Assembly: GCA_019454045.1 (NCBI GenBank)
Contig: SKCR01010146.1
Span: 1 to 64,000, forward strand
Source of the DNA: Zanthoxylum bungeanum
Taxonomy: Eukaryota > Streptophyta > Magnoliopsida > Sapindales > Rutaceae
Direction of reading: 5' to 3'
DNA: 64,000 bases
In this document: positions 46,974 through 58,852 of the stretch, piece by piece
Position numbering within the stretch: the stretch's first letter is position 1
How the letters are laid out: each line of letters opens with the position of its first letter
Notes under the pieces: model-generated
Databases searched by the model: none
Told to the model about the DNA's origin: nothing
Seen by the model: the letters and a program-made list of their open reading frames with translations, nothing else
Program-made: the position numbers and the translations under genes

Positions 46974-49523
46974 ATAACTTGGGATATGTCCTTTTAAGAA
47001 GCTCTGGCTGTGCATAACGGATTGAGCACTAAAGTTATCATCACAATGAGTCTTCCTAAGATCATGCTCTACTATACGCTCAACTTCGGGCTAATGCTCA
47101 AGAGGTTTTTCTTTCAAATAGAATAACTTCTCAGCTCCCAGAACTATCGTGAGGTTATATTCCCAATCTGAAAATTAGAGCCATTTAAATACATTTTCAC
47201 CCATGATTATGTTCTAAACGCTAATCTTTCAGTCATCTTGATTGCTATAGTCCAACTATCCAATCAACGATTTCAGGTACAATTAAATATAATGATTACT
47301 ATAGTCTAACTATATAATCAACTATAATTGATTGGTACATTCAAATGTATTGATTACTATAATCCAATTATATAACCAACTACAAAAGAAGTAGTTTGAA
47401 TACAGTCCAATTTTTAAATTAAAACAACAATTGAATATTAGTCCAACTACTATATTTATAAATAATTAATGACGAAAAAGAAATGAGCGCGTATTGACAA
47501 GTATCTAAACGAAATTGCAAATTTAAAACTTGCCTCCCACTATTTTTCGGCGAGCCTCTAACCCTCTGTGGAGTACTCAGGAGACCTAGTTTCCTAGTGG
47601 GCTAGGATCCCGTTAAATAACACACAACCTTGACTTTGGCCAACAAGCTGTATGATATTTAACTAGGTAGATCTCTAAGATCAATTGGATCTCATCCAAT
47701 TCCTAGATCCGGTAGGTGGACCTCCAAGTCCGAAACATATATTCAATTTATATGCCAATATATCTAATATATTTTCCTAACCTTTTTCCTCTGAATCAAC
47801 TAAGCCTTGGATTTGGCTCAACAAGCTTAATGAAACCAGTTAAGCGTGACCCATTGACAGTGTAAAGCTTCGTAATCGAGGCCGATGAACAAGAAGTGAC
47901 TTTGACTTTGGCCAACAAATCACAACTTGCCCAAGGCGTACGATATGAAACAAAGCCTTCATGATTCAAACACATCCGCGATGGATAAAGGTCTTGACTT
48001 TGGCCAACAAACCAGTGCCAATCTTGGATCTTGAGAATGAATCACTCAATGGAAGGAAAAACGCTTAATATTTGTTGAGGGTTTTTCGCGTAAATTGGCA
48101 ACCAATTTATTATCTTTGATTAGGTCTCATCATACACCCTTAAGCATGCATTCTAAAAGCATAATAAGGCGCGATAAAATTAATAATGATATGCGGATGG
48201 ATATATAATACAATTGTTCCTAGAACAAATCTCTCCATTTCCTCTCTCCCGCTAGCATTATTCTTACTTCTACCCAATTACATAATACTTCTAAAGAAAC
48301 CTCATTTACATTGAGGGGAATTGGTGAGAAAAGAAATACAATGAGAAAAGAGGTAATAGGCTGGACACGCAGGTCCAATTTAATAAATTCTAAATTTATT
48401 ACAACAATTTCCAAAATTGCCCTCACCCATCTAATATCCATCTGATATACATTATTCATACATACATCCAAGTATTCACACAAAGCATGTTATTCAATCA
48501 ATCTAATCCAATTAATTAATCTTTGATTAATGACCATCCAATGTTCATACAACGATTTGATTTGCGCAAGTCCAACTCGTTTAAGAATAAATACTCAAAG
48601 TAAGTATTCTTGAATTATATCGAACTACAATTTTAAATCCAATTTAAATTGTATCCAATACTAATTCATATTTAATTCCAAATTAAATAATTACAATTAT
48701 TTATGTGCCTTAAAGACTTGGATTCAAAATCCAATCTTAATGGGTCTCAGAGGCCCAATTAGTAGCCAATACTATTTAATTAAAGTCCAATTGGCTCTTA
48801 ATTAATTCTTTAGGCTTGAGCTTTCGGCCAAAATGGATCTAACCCATAATGCCTAGGCCCATTAGGAATCACCATATGCCATAGAATCAATTTTGGCCCA
48901 TTAGGCCCAATTAAATTATTAAAGGCCCAATAGTCAAATTTTGGACTTTATGGAAATGGTTTAGGCCCAAATATAATCCAAGACTAAAATTTGGCCCAAC
49001 CAAACCCAACAGCCCAAATACAACAAATTAAATTAATACATTATTCCAAATTATATATTAATTCAATTAAAGTGCAATTAACACATTAATTAATTAATCT
49101 AGTATTTCAAAACACTAATTAATCTAATTAATCATGCTTAACATTTTAATTTATGTCCAACACAAATTAAAGCACAATCAATCCATTCCAACATGCTTCA
49201 CACTCACGGCAATACATGAAATTAACATCCAATTTTGATTTCAATCTAATTAAATCAACAATTAACATTCAATTTCATGTGAATCAACATATCCAATTGT
49301 CTAATTCAAAAATTACCATGAGCAATCCTAGGGTGTATTCGGCCAAGGTATAGATTTTAGGGAAAAATAATCTAATCCATTTTTCACAAAATCAATCATG
49401 TATAACTCCAAGTCATCATCATCTAACCATGTCCAAACAACCAATTTAGGCATTTACAAGCTCCAAGTAAAAATCCCTAAATAAAGTCTATAAACCATAG
49501 AAATTAAATCAAGCTTAGATCTC
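46974..49523 (-). other. Decayed gag and leader of copia element 2
   Basis: No gag-length frame is visible. Blocks match the element 1 leader in reverse complement (for example around 47540-48520 versus 27190-28200), which confirms shared ancestry. The 87-codon ORF at 48220-48483 overlaps the counterpart of 27262-27459 and is not a recognised protein. Confidence 0.5.
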
Positions 49524-49535
49524 GCTCTGATACCA
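49524..49535 (-). promoter_or_regulatory. tRNA-Met primer binding site, copia element 2
   Basis: The minus strand reads TGGTATCAGAGC one base after the 5' LTR end. Confidence 0.88.
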
Positions 49536-49536
49536 T

Positions 49537-51817
49537 TGTAACTGTCCTAGACATGCCACGGGATTTCTATGCGTGATTCGTGTGTGAATAAAAAATCAAA
49601 AATAAGTTGCGGAGGACTTACATTGATCGGTTAAGTTCAAAATTTTCCATTGATGTTGAAGCTTCCAAGCTCTTCGTTGAGTATCCATATCACATTCATT
49701 AAACTCCCTTATGTGCTAGCAATAACAAATGGAACAAATTTTATCACCAAGGAGAAACAAATTTGTCCGAGAGAGAGGGAAGCAATCGGCACTGCTTGGT
49801 GAGCCAAGGCCATTCGGCCTATCTTCTTTGTTGCTTTCGGCCTTCTCCAAGAAAGCAGAAAGCTATTGCTCATTTTACAGGCCATTCGGCCTTACTGCAA
49901 AAGAAAGGGCCATTCGGCCTTACTGCGAGAGAAAGATCATTCGGCCTAATCATCAAAAGCAAAAGGAGGAAGATAATGGCCACCTGGCAAAATTGAAAAG
50001 AGAGGATTTAATGGCCATTTTCTTTTTCTTTTCAGAAGCCAAATGGCTTATATATCCTTTGTTTTCCAAAAACAGAGGTTGATGGCCTTCTCGGCCAAAG
50101 AAAGAAAATGAAGCTGATGGCCCCAAAGGTAGGTAGAGTAGAGATAAGGAATTTCAAAAATTCATTTATTAATTGTGTTATGTATTTGGTAGGTGTGGAT
50201 ATATCAAATCTAATTAATTACATTGTCAACCACTTACATCAATTGTTGACAATTGATGTAAGTCATGGGTCCCACCCATTTAATTCAAAATTTCGTTGGC
50301 TTACATAACACATTTTGGGTTCGGGTTCGTTTAATCCAATTAAACGAATTTTCCGTCGCAATATAATTAAATCCAATTTAATTAAATAATAATACTCAGT
50401 CAAATTATTACGAAAATCGCTCGCAAATTAATTCCAAATTAATTCGTTCGCTAAAATTAAAATCCAATTTAATTTCCCGTTGAAATCAAATTTCAATTAA
50501 TATATCTAATATATTATTTAGCCCAATTAAATAAATTAAATAGTCAAATCTAATTTAACTATTAAATTTATTTTACCGATTAATTCCAAATTAATCGCGT
50601 TCTCTCCTCTCGACGAATTTAATCCCAGATAAATTCTCGACGCAATTAATCCCAGATTAATTCTTTCTCTGATGATTAATCCCAGATTAATTTTTCCGTA
50701 ATTAATCCCAGATTAATTTTCTCTCTTAATTAATCCCATATTTAATATTCTCTCTCATAATAATCCAGATTAATATTGTTCGAGTCAAATATCATCGGTG
50801 AATCTTTGGGATGCGACCCAAGAGATCCCTGGATATGTTGGCAGTAAATACAGTCATCGGACTATCCGAACACGTGCGTACCTAGTACCACGTCTTTACC
50901 GATTTACAAGACATGGTTGGCTTCTAGCAAAGCACCGTGCCTACCCAATTCTCCAGAAATATTCTGCTACGGAATACAAGATATTTGTCAGGCGTAGTAT
51001 ACGTAGTATTGCGTATTACGATCCAGTATCAGATGTCACATGCTAGGCCTGGGGCTGGAGTTGTGTCTGCCCCGTACGACGCATATATCGGATCACTAGC
51101 AACTAGTCTCTTTATGATCGGAAAGTCATGACCTAGTCATACTTCCCCGATGGCTATATCACTTAGAGTACCAGTTCTGTATCCATGCGTGATCATCATC
51201 TTCTTATGACTGAAGTGATATTTCCATCTTGACATCACACTCAATACACTACGATTCTCAGTATACCCAGAAGAGGCGTACACAGAACCTATTAAAGCCC
51301 TGGACGACCAAAACCAAAGTATATTGATTGTCGCAAGTATTAGCGATGCAAGTCTCAGGTTAAGACCAAATACACCTACCCTGATTCAGATTCCCATAGA
51401 CACATAGTCATACTACCAATGAGATTTTGAGGGGTCTATCCAGAGCGAAGTTGTTTTCGTACCATCGGTAAACAGAACCTCCTATTACACTTGCATGAGT
51501 ATCCAATACCCAAATATATGAGAATATGTCGTTACGCTTCCATAACACGCACAAGTGTAATACTAGATATTCCGCATTATCGATGTCCAATCTCGATAAT
51601 ACTACGACTAGGGTATTTAATGATTAAACCTTAGTGGATTAATATTGTCTCATATCTTATTAATCCGGAACTAATCATAAGGACTTTTATCATTTACATA
51701 TCCCGGTAATCCAATTACAAATGATAAAAGAGCAATTTCCTTTGTCACATAGTTAATTTTTACAACAACATCATGTTCTGTACAAATAGTGATGCTATGG
51801 GTCATAATTATCCAACA
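49537..51817 (-). repeat. 5' LTR of copia element 2 (2281 bp)
   Basis: This is the partner of 41833-44087. The palindromic array lies at about 50635-50780. The ORF at 49729-50082 spans the CATTCGGCC minisatellite and is not a gene. Confidence 0.88.
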
Positions 51818-52717
51818 CAACCGACCATAAAGATTGTATCCAATTAAGTAAGGTTTTAAGATAATTTATAAGATAATTAAGGGAGATTATTCCAAATTAT
51901 AATAATAAAAGCTTCACCATTCCCCCAGCAGAAATTAACTACTAAACATAAAAGAAAGTAAAAACACACAAACTATTATTACTACTAAAAATAAAAATAA
52001 AAATACATAACAAAACTACTAAATAAAACACACAAGATTCAATCCTTAATTCTTATTCAAGAAACCAAGGAAAATATGAAATTTACAAATGAAATGGCTT
52101 AGTATTTATAGGCAAAGTTTTGCCTCCACCAATTTCTCCACAAATTTCTCCACCATTTTCTCCACCAAACATGGCACAAAACATGACACTAAATCCTCCA
52201 CCAAACATGCATGTTTGGTGGAATTTTGACAATTTTCATTTTTTATTTTATTTTATTTTATTTTTTGGTTTTTGAAAATGACTTTAATAATTACATATAA
52301 CACACTTACGAATGTTTCATCAATTTCGGTCATGAAATCTTCAGAATTCTAAATTATGATGAACACCAAAGTTGTAGATCTTTGAGTCTTCTTTAATCTG
52401 GAACTTGAATCACCTCCATCCGATATCAGAGTAAAACGTTATGGCCAAAATACGCAAATTGCGCAAAGTTGAAATTTCCGATATTGTACTTCGTTAGAAC
52501 GCCATTTCAAGTTTCCAACCTCCAAAATCCAAATGTAAAGTCCAATTTTTTTGCCCTTATTTGTTCCATATTTCGTCTTGATTGATTCCATTGAGTCCGG
52601 ATTTTATTTTATCTGTAAAATAAACTAAAACACATCAATACGTTCATAAAACCCGAGAAATTATACAAAATATTAAGTAAAAAAAACGGTAAATATTGAT
52701 ATATTTTCCGCTCATCA
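51818..52717 (-). other. One-LTR element sequence right of copia 2
   Basis: This continues the LTR-like sequence split at 41832. It has a last degenerate GACCATAAAG array unit, then AT-rich sequence with a TTTTATTTTATTTTATTTT run (about 52240-52262). It ends TTTTCCGCTCATCA before the TTGGC duplication. No gene is seen. Confidence 0.65.
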
Positions 52718-52722
52718 TTGGC

Positions 52723-53934
52723 CCACTATCCTGTCGACATAGTCCGTACATTGTCTGGTCTATGCGCGTGACTGAGCAGTGGACGATCGATATATATTTT
52801 GAAAACTTTGCATCAAAGATTTATTTTTGATTTACATATATTTATGTTTTGGTGGGGGAAATGATTTAAAAAGAATTACATTTTGATTTGATGCATTTCG
52901 ACATTATTTTTGATATGATATGATATGATATGTTTCTGTCACGGTGCTTGATGATTTTATGTTTTTGACCCTCCGTGATGCTCGTATAGGGGTTTGCCCA
53001 ACTGTAGTGGGCCGACCCGACCCTCTGTCGACAAGGGATAGTTTCGTTCATTGTCTGATCTATGCGTGCGATTCGGACATTGGGCGCTCGTTTATGTTTC
53101 GTCCAGTGAGTTATGATGGATGCTCGATATGATTTTACGATAATGGATTTCGAAAGTGATTTTGTTTACAACAAAAGAGTTTTTCAAATGTATTTTCGAA
53201 TATTAAAAAAAGAGATTATTTTACGTTTTCTATTTTTAATAATGACAGAGGTTGATAGATTTCAGACTATCAACAACATAAGAGCATGTAAGATTATTTG
53301 TCACTTTTGGCTGTGACAATATATGTATTGGTTGGTATAAAAGATTATGTTCGTAATGAGAATACGTATGTAAGCTTATAGTTAGTCATGAACCTTTTGA
53401 GGATTGTAATGGTGATGTATGCCTTGTCAGCCATACAAAATTGTATGTGCAATGGGATGTCTATGAATATAAACTTTGATATTGATGTCGTTTACATATA
53501 TGATATAGAATAACATGATGTGAAATGAATGAGTTCCGTTTTATATTGTGGATGAAAGAGATAGTATGAAATTCGTGTTATGTTTTTCGTTTTGAAACAG
53601 TATTTGGTTGTGTGGAAAGAACTTGTGCTATCTTCCTCGATTCGGATGATGTATATAATTGACAGTATAGAATCCGTGTTTGACTTTCTTTCTATCTCTA
53701 TGAATGAGTGTGAATAGAGATGATAAGTTTGATATGTTATTGGTAAAAAAATATAAGATTCGATATGTTTCGTTTTGAAATAGCATAGTTTTTATTGGAG
53801 TGTGAGATACGTAACTTTTAAAAAAGGTGTAAAGTGTGGTGACTTCCGAATACGGACAAGATTGTAATGTACGTACGATTGGTTCCGAATGATCAGAAAT
53901 AAGGACAGAGAAATTTCGAGGACGAAATTTTTAT
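52723..53934 (+). other. Non-coding gypsy interior, right part
   Basis: Repeats of the form GT(C/T)TG(G/A)TCTATGCG(C/T)G(T/C)GA occur near 52754 and 53056, and CACGGTGCTTGATGATTT near 52938. The interior ends with the conserved-looking GAGGACGAAATTTTTATAAG block before the polypurine tract. No ORF of note is seen. Confidence 0.6.
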
Positions 53935-53947
53935 AAGGAGAGGAGAA
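53935..53947 (+). other. Polypurine tract of the non-coding gypsy
   Basis: AAGGAGAGGAGAA lies immediately upstream of the 3' LTR. Confidence 0.85.
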
Positions 53948-56900
53948 TGTAACATCCCGGTCTTCGTGGTATAATTACGAAATTTATTTGTGTGTTGCAT
54001 GAAATCTTTAATCATTCAAATGTGCATCATTAGTATGTTATTACTTATATAATTATTTTAGAAACACGAAGTTAAAATTTTTCAGTTTCGCCGGGCATTT
54101 AAATTTTAACCCGATCCGAATAGCGTTTGGTATTTCATCCGTAACTTTTTATACGATGTCTGATTTTAGCGAACTTTATATCGTCAGAAAGCTAAAACGA
54201 AGATCTACAATCTTTGTGCTGAATATTTTCGAAAATTCGAAACAGAACTAAGTCGAAATTTCAATTCCAAATCGGATGAACAGTAAAAACGTATGCTGCC
54301 AATACATTTTTGCCACTTGGCACAGTCAAAGCCACTCCCTTCAATTAAAATCAGCCCCTACTTTGCCTATATAAGGAGTACTATTCCTTCATCTCTTTGA
54401 GGATAGAGCTCTCATTCACGCCACTTTGCTTCAAATGCTTCCAAGTTTGTCATACAAATTTGATGGTTCCAAGTTCACTTTCCATGCATTGTAAGCACTT
54501 CTTTCTTTTCCTAGTCTTATTTTTCAGTTTTGTACATGAATATTAAAATCCCCAAATTTATCTTCATGAACCCTAGTTCTTCATTCTTGCTTTTTAGCTT
54601 AATTAGAGTAGCTAGCATGTATTATCATACATCTCATGGCAAAATAAGTATGGATTAAGCCTCATTTAGTTAAATGCCCAATTTTACCATAAATGTAGTG
54701 CCTTGGCCGAACCTACCTTCATGTTGGGAAGGGTTGTTTTGTTATTTTTGATAATGGGTGATGATAGTTCATATACTTGGAAGTTTTATAGCATGTGTTG
54801 TCTTAGGGTTGTGTTGAAACCAAAATAGTCGTGAAAAGTGTGTTATGGCTGAATGCTTAGAGCTTTAAATGGAAGATGTTTTTGTTGATTTGAAGATGAT
54901 TCATGTATATGTTGATGATTAAGTATGAGTTTGTTTGAGTGGTGATGAAAAATTCCAAGTAGAATTTTTTCTAGTGATGGCCGATTATAAGCATTTGTAA
55001 TGGGGGTTGATTTTTAAATTTTTGAATAGTGATGTTGGCATGGATTTATATGGAATGGAGATGATAATCTCAAGCTCATTCCTAAGTAAGTGAGTTTCTA
55101 TAATTATTTCCTCTAATTTCATGATATCAAGCATGCTTTTTTTCTTCCTTATTTTCGTCTTTCATGAACCCTAAAATATCAATGAGTGAATTTTACCTTT
55201 AATAAAGTTGTTAGCAAGCATTTTGGAGGATATCATGATGGTATTAGCATGGATTGAAGCCTTTATGTGTAAATGTCTAATTTTCCTCAAACAATAGGGG
55301 CGGCCGAAATTTATTATGCGGTAAGTCTGATTTTCTTTATTCTTGATGATAATGTATTATGATTTATCCTTAGAATGAAACCTTAATATAAGTTGTGTAT
55401 TTTGTTGAAAAGGATTCAAGTTGCATCTCTCTTGTGTTGGCCAAATCCTTCAAGTATGTGTTAAAAAGTAGTTTTGTTATAATGTTAAGATATGATGGTA
55501 GGTCATGTCTTTGGAGATGTTGTAGCTTGGGTTATTTTGAATAATGATGAAACCTTCAAACGTACCTTCTTGGTTTATATGGCCAAATTTACACTTGTAT
55601 GGAGAGATTATATTTTTTTTTTTGATGATAAGTTGAGCTTTAAATAATGCTTTAATATGAGTAAAGTTGTAAGAAATTTAGCTCGGCTGAATTTGATATT
55701 AGTGTTGGGGTTGTTGTTTTTTATGTTATGATGAAAACGATGATGAATTAAGTTTAAAATATCTTGACTTGACTAGTATAGTTTGTTCTGGTTAGAAACT
55801 TTTGATTGTAAAATTAAGGTTATGGCCGAATATAGAGCTCACTTAGGGAAAGCGATATGTGGAGTTTTATTGATGATTTGTAAAGATTCATGCTTTGAGA
55901 ACATGTTATGATTTGAGTTGTGCTTAATTATCAGTTGTAAACTTTCTTGTATGGCATAACCTATGGATTATGTTTGAAGATGTAAGATTTTGTATGTAAG
56001 GTGAGTTTGATGTTGAGTGTATGATGATAATGATATTGCAAGCAATGAAGTTGTGTTTTATGTAGAGTAGGAAAACTTGATAATAGGCTTGTGTAGGATG
56101 TTGTGTAGAGGTGAATGCATGAAGCCTATTAGTAAGACTTCGTCTAATGGCATGATAAGTAAAGTTTATTGATAAGCATGGGGTAATGTGAATGAGTATG
56201 TGTGATGCACTTTACTCTTAATGATTGTGAAATGTTCGTAATATAGAGAATTTGGAAGCTTGCTTAAGTTATGTACTTTGGATTATGTGTAATTTGAAGT
56301 TTTAATGTTCGAGGAGGTATGCATGTAAGTTGTTTTAATTCACTCCAGGTACTTCTCATGAACCCATGTTTCCCGAAGTAAAAAAGACAGTATGAGTTAA
56401 AGGTGTTCTAATAAATAACTGTAAATATATATATATTTTCATAAGTATTGTATTTAAAGTTTCAATCTTGTTCGTTCGTAGGGTGTGTGGTTACGTAGTG
56501 GGTTTCTATAACTCACGCCACCACCGTTAGTTTTGCAGGTTGGAAACCTAATCAGTAATCTACTTTGGCTCGGAAGTCATGCTCGAGACTAGGGATGGCA
56601 AAAATCCCCGCGGGGGCCCGAAATATTAGGGGCGGGTATTTAGCGATCTTTTTAAAAACAGGCCGGGTGCGGGTATAATTTTTAATACCCGTTAGATATA
56701 CGAGCCGGGTACGGGTATAAGACTTTCTAACCCGTACCCGCTCAATAAATCCGTTTGACTTTGGCTTTTTAATTGTTAAATTTTTTAGTCAATAAAATTA
56801 ATTACTTATTAAATAAAAAATAGGAAAAATATAATTTTTTTGTTCAATTTAATATAATATTTTTCTCTTTATTTTGAAGATGAGATTTCTATCAATATTA

Positions 56901-57693
56901 ATTAATTAATTATTTCATTTTGTTTTAAAGATGAGATTTCTACCACAATAGTATTTATTTGGTAATTTATGTATTTTTCTTCTTTATTTAAATATTAAAG
57001 TAAATTTAAACCTGCAGCTATTAATTTAAAATTTTTATTTTATATCTATTTGTTCCAATAATTTTTTAATTGATTTTTTTTAAAAGCATAAAGATAAAAA
57101 AAATATAATTAATAAATAAAATGGGATATGGGATGGGGACGAGTATATTATTTTCTATACGGGGAATCCCCGACCCGTACCCGCACGAGTGACGGGCCAG
57201 GATCAATGACATTATATATCATGTGGGTACGGGTGCGGGTATTGACATCCCCGCCTTATACCCGGCCCGTTGCCATCCCTACTCGAGACGCGAATCACCC
57301 AAGCGGCAGTCACCCTCGCAAGTGTCCTGAGAGAAGTTTTAGAAGGTTTAGGAAGTTTAGAATGCATTGCTTTATTTTTCGTGCTAAGCACGCTGTTTGT
57401 ATATATAAAGTAAATGTTTTGATTGTTTATGATGTGGTGGGCACAGAGCCCTTGAGTGTTGATAGATGATGTGGGCGGAGCCCTTAGGATATGATTTTGA
57501 TGAGGTTTGTGTGGACTTGAGGTCCTTTTTATTTGTTTGAAGTCTTTTTAGATTCCCCTTGATGTTGGACTGTGATCCATGTAGTCCAATTTTAGGATGC
57601 ATCATGCCAAATTTTCGGTAAATTCAGAAGCTTATGGAGATGGGTCAATCCTGTCTCCTGCCGGTAGCATCTATCCTCTGGCGGGGTGTTACA
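53948..57693 (+). repeat. 3' LTR of the non-coding gypsy (3746 bp)
   Basis: It aligns with 36612-39726 over its whole length, with an extra 692-bp hAT-type element at 56590-57281. Its last 30 bases differ from the 5' LTR by small indels (CCTCTGGCGGGGTGTTACA versus CCTCTGTAAGGTGTTACA). Confidence 0.88.
56590..57281. mobile_element. Non-autonomous hAT-type DNA transposon (692 bp)
   Basis: The terminal inverted repeats TAGGGATGGCAA and TTGCCATCCCTA are flanked by a perfect 8-bp duplication CTCGAGAC (56582-56589, 57282-57289). Subterminal GGGTACGGGT and ACCCGTACCC words are repeated near both ends. The centre is AT-rich and codes for nothing. An 8-bp duplication and these ends are hAT superfamily traits. 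Confidence 0.92.
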
Positions 57694-58640
57694 AGACCTT
57701 AGTTTCAAGGTCAGGTAGTAGCATGGATTATCACTCCTGACTCTAGTTCAATGGCTTGCGGATGACGATACGTAACGCCCTAAGACCACTAGTTAGGCGT
57801 ATGGGTGGACGGCGATACGTAACACCCCCATGCGTCAGGTTTTCTAAAGTACCAAAGATTTTTATGCAATAAAAATTTCAAAATGGTTTTTCTCAAGTTT
57901 AAAAGAAAAGAATTAGTTTTCAAACAAGGTTTTCAGAACGTTTTAAAGCTAAAGTAATTTAAAACAGTTACACTGATACAATTTCTTTGATTTTATAACT
58001 CCACTAACTGAGTTCCATAGGACTCACCCCCACCATTTCCCAGTTCTTTTGCAGGATCTATCTTTTGGTGAGCCACGTTCAACTTTTGGAGACTCAGCTC
58101 GAGGACATGAGTTATGCTGCAGTCACTAGCTATGAGGTCCATCAATCCATATCTATATTCATATAGAATATAGTTCTCTGGGATTTCATTTTGATGTTTC
58201 GTAGACATATGTTTGATGATGTGTGTACGATAAATACTTTCAGATATGTATATATTTCATGATCGTGCACTTATGCTAACTTTAAGTTTTTAAGTTTGCA
58301 TTTACATAGTATTAAGATAAGAGTAAGTGTTCTATTGCATAAGTTAGAGGCTTAGGCGACAATGAGATCTGTTGCTTGCCGGTAACATTCTCGTAATGGG
58401 GATGTTACAGAAACACCAAAAAAAATATGATCATCAAGATAGATACATCCAATATGAGAAAATATATATTTCTTAATATGAAATCAAAAACTTGAATTTT
58501 AAATTAACCATTGTCAAATTTAGTAATCAATTCAAACCTTCGTATTGATGAGGATAGAAAATGCCTTGAATTTACTACCTACTTTATTCATATATATTAA
58601 ATATATATGTGTCGTTGATTAAAAAAATACTAGCAATAAG

Positions 58641-58790
58641 ATTTTTTTTTTTTTTTTTTAAATCGGGGCAGATAAAACACACGACTACTCAAGTCTCTTA
58701 TAAGAAACGCACTCCCTGGATTCGAACCCATGACTTCAAGGTGAGATTTTGAACCTTACACCATCAAGCCACGTAGATATCCATAATGAC
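58641..58790 (-). mobile_element. SINE-like insertion with tRNA promoter boxes
   Basis: The minus strand has an A-box-like GTGGCTTGATGG (58761-58772) and a B-box-like GGGTTCGAATCC (58718-58729) at tRNA-like spacing, then about 60 bp and a tail of about 18 A (58642-58659). This is the layout of a tRNA-derived SINE. It does not fold into a full tRNA that I can see. I could not find clear target duplications, so the 5' limit is approximate. Confidence 0.6.
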
Positions 58791-58852
58791 ACTAGTTTTC
58801 GGACATGATACAAAAATAATATTAAAAATATATGGTGTCAACTCCACCCGAA

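Larger units (their letters stand above)
41833..51817 (-). mobile_element. Full-length Ty1/copia retrotransposon 2, coding region dead
   Basis: The LTRs, 41833-44087 (3') and 49537-51817 (5'), run TGTTAGTGTCC or TGTAACTGTCC to TTATCCAACA on the plus strand. The reversed primer site is at 49524-49535 and the reversed polypurine tract at 44088-44105. Flanks CAACA (41828-41832) and CAACC (51818-51822) are a 4/5 duplication. Minus-strand translation gives zinc-knuckle, integrase and RT segments very close to those of the copia element at 24077, so the two are one family. No long ORF remains. It inserted in the tandem array of the one-LTR element. Confidence 0.9.
40458..52717 (-). mobile_element. 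One-LTR element with primer site, split by copia element 2
   Basis: A perfect 5-bp duplication TTGGC flanks it (40453-40457, 52718-52722). Reading on the minus strand, it starts TGATGAGCGGAAAATAT, carries about 2.1 kb of LTR-like sequence (after removing the copia insertion) ending TTCACTGATCA at 40650, then a TGGCGCCATTG primer-site-like block (40626-40643), then only about 170 bp more. No second LTR is found. The LTR resembles the solo LTR at 21382 in its termini and in the GATCCCACGAGG block at about 40714. It is either a truncated gypsy element or a non-autonomous one with an unusual end. Confidence 0.65.
36612..57693 (+). mobile_element. Non-coding Ty3/gypsy (Tekay-like) element with nested inserts
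   Basis: The LTRs, 36612-39726 and 53948-57693, begin TGTAACA(G/T)CCCGGTCTTCG and end GGTGTTACA. A tRNA-Met primer core lies at 39731, and AAGGAGAGGAGAA (53935-53947) precedes the 3' LTR. Just before that is the GAGGACGAAATTTTTATAAG block typical of the end of chromovirus coding regions (family knowledge). Flanks AGACA (36607-36611) and AGACC (57694-57698) are a 4/5 duplication. Without the nested element, the interior is only about 2 kb and encodes nothing recognisable, so the element depended on proteins from elsewhere. Confidence 0.85.
35195..58409 (+). mobile_element. Ty3/gypsy-type solo LTR (about 2.1 kb) split by another gypsy
   Basis: The left piece, 35195-36611, starts TGTTAGCGGGGG. 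The right piece, 57694-58409, ends ATGGGGATGTTACA. Sequence across the junction is continuous in character: CGGCGATACATAACGCCCC at 36587 and CGATACGTAACGCCC at 57766 are copies of one internal repeat. Repeated GTCGCGACGC words lie at 35939-36080. No primer site, polypurine tract or second copy is seen, so a solo LTR is likely. Flanks TGGAA and GAAAC do not give a clean target duplication, so the exact ends are less certain than for other elements. Confidence 0.6.

Noticed and set aside
35195..58409. A clean target duplication for the outer gypsy LTR
   Set aside because: The flanks TGGAA and GAAAC do not match, so I left the boundary as approximate rather than claim a duplication.
58641..58790. 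A tRNA gene suggested by the B-box GGGTTCGAATCC
   Set aside because: The flanking arms do not form an acceptor stem and the unit ends in a long A tail, so a SINE is the better reading.
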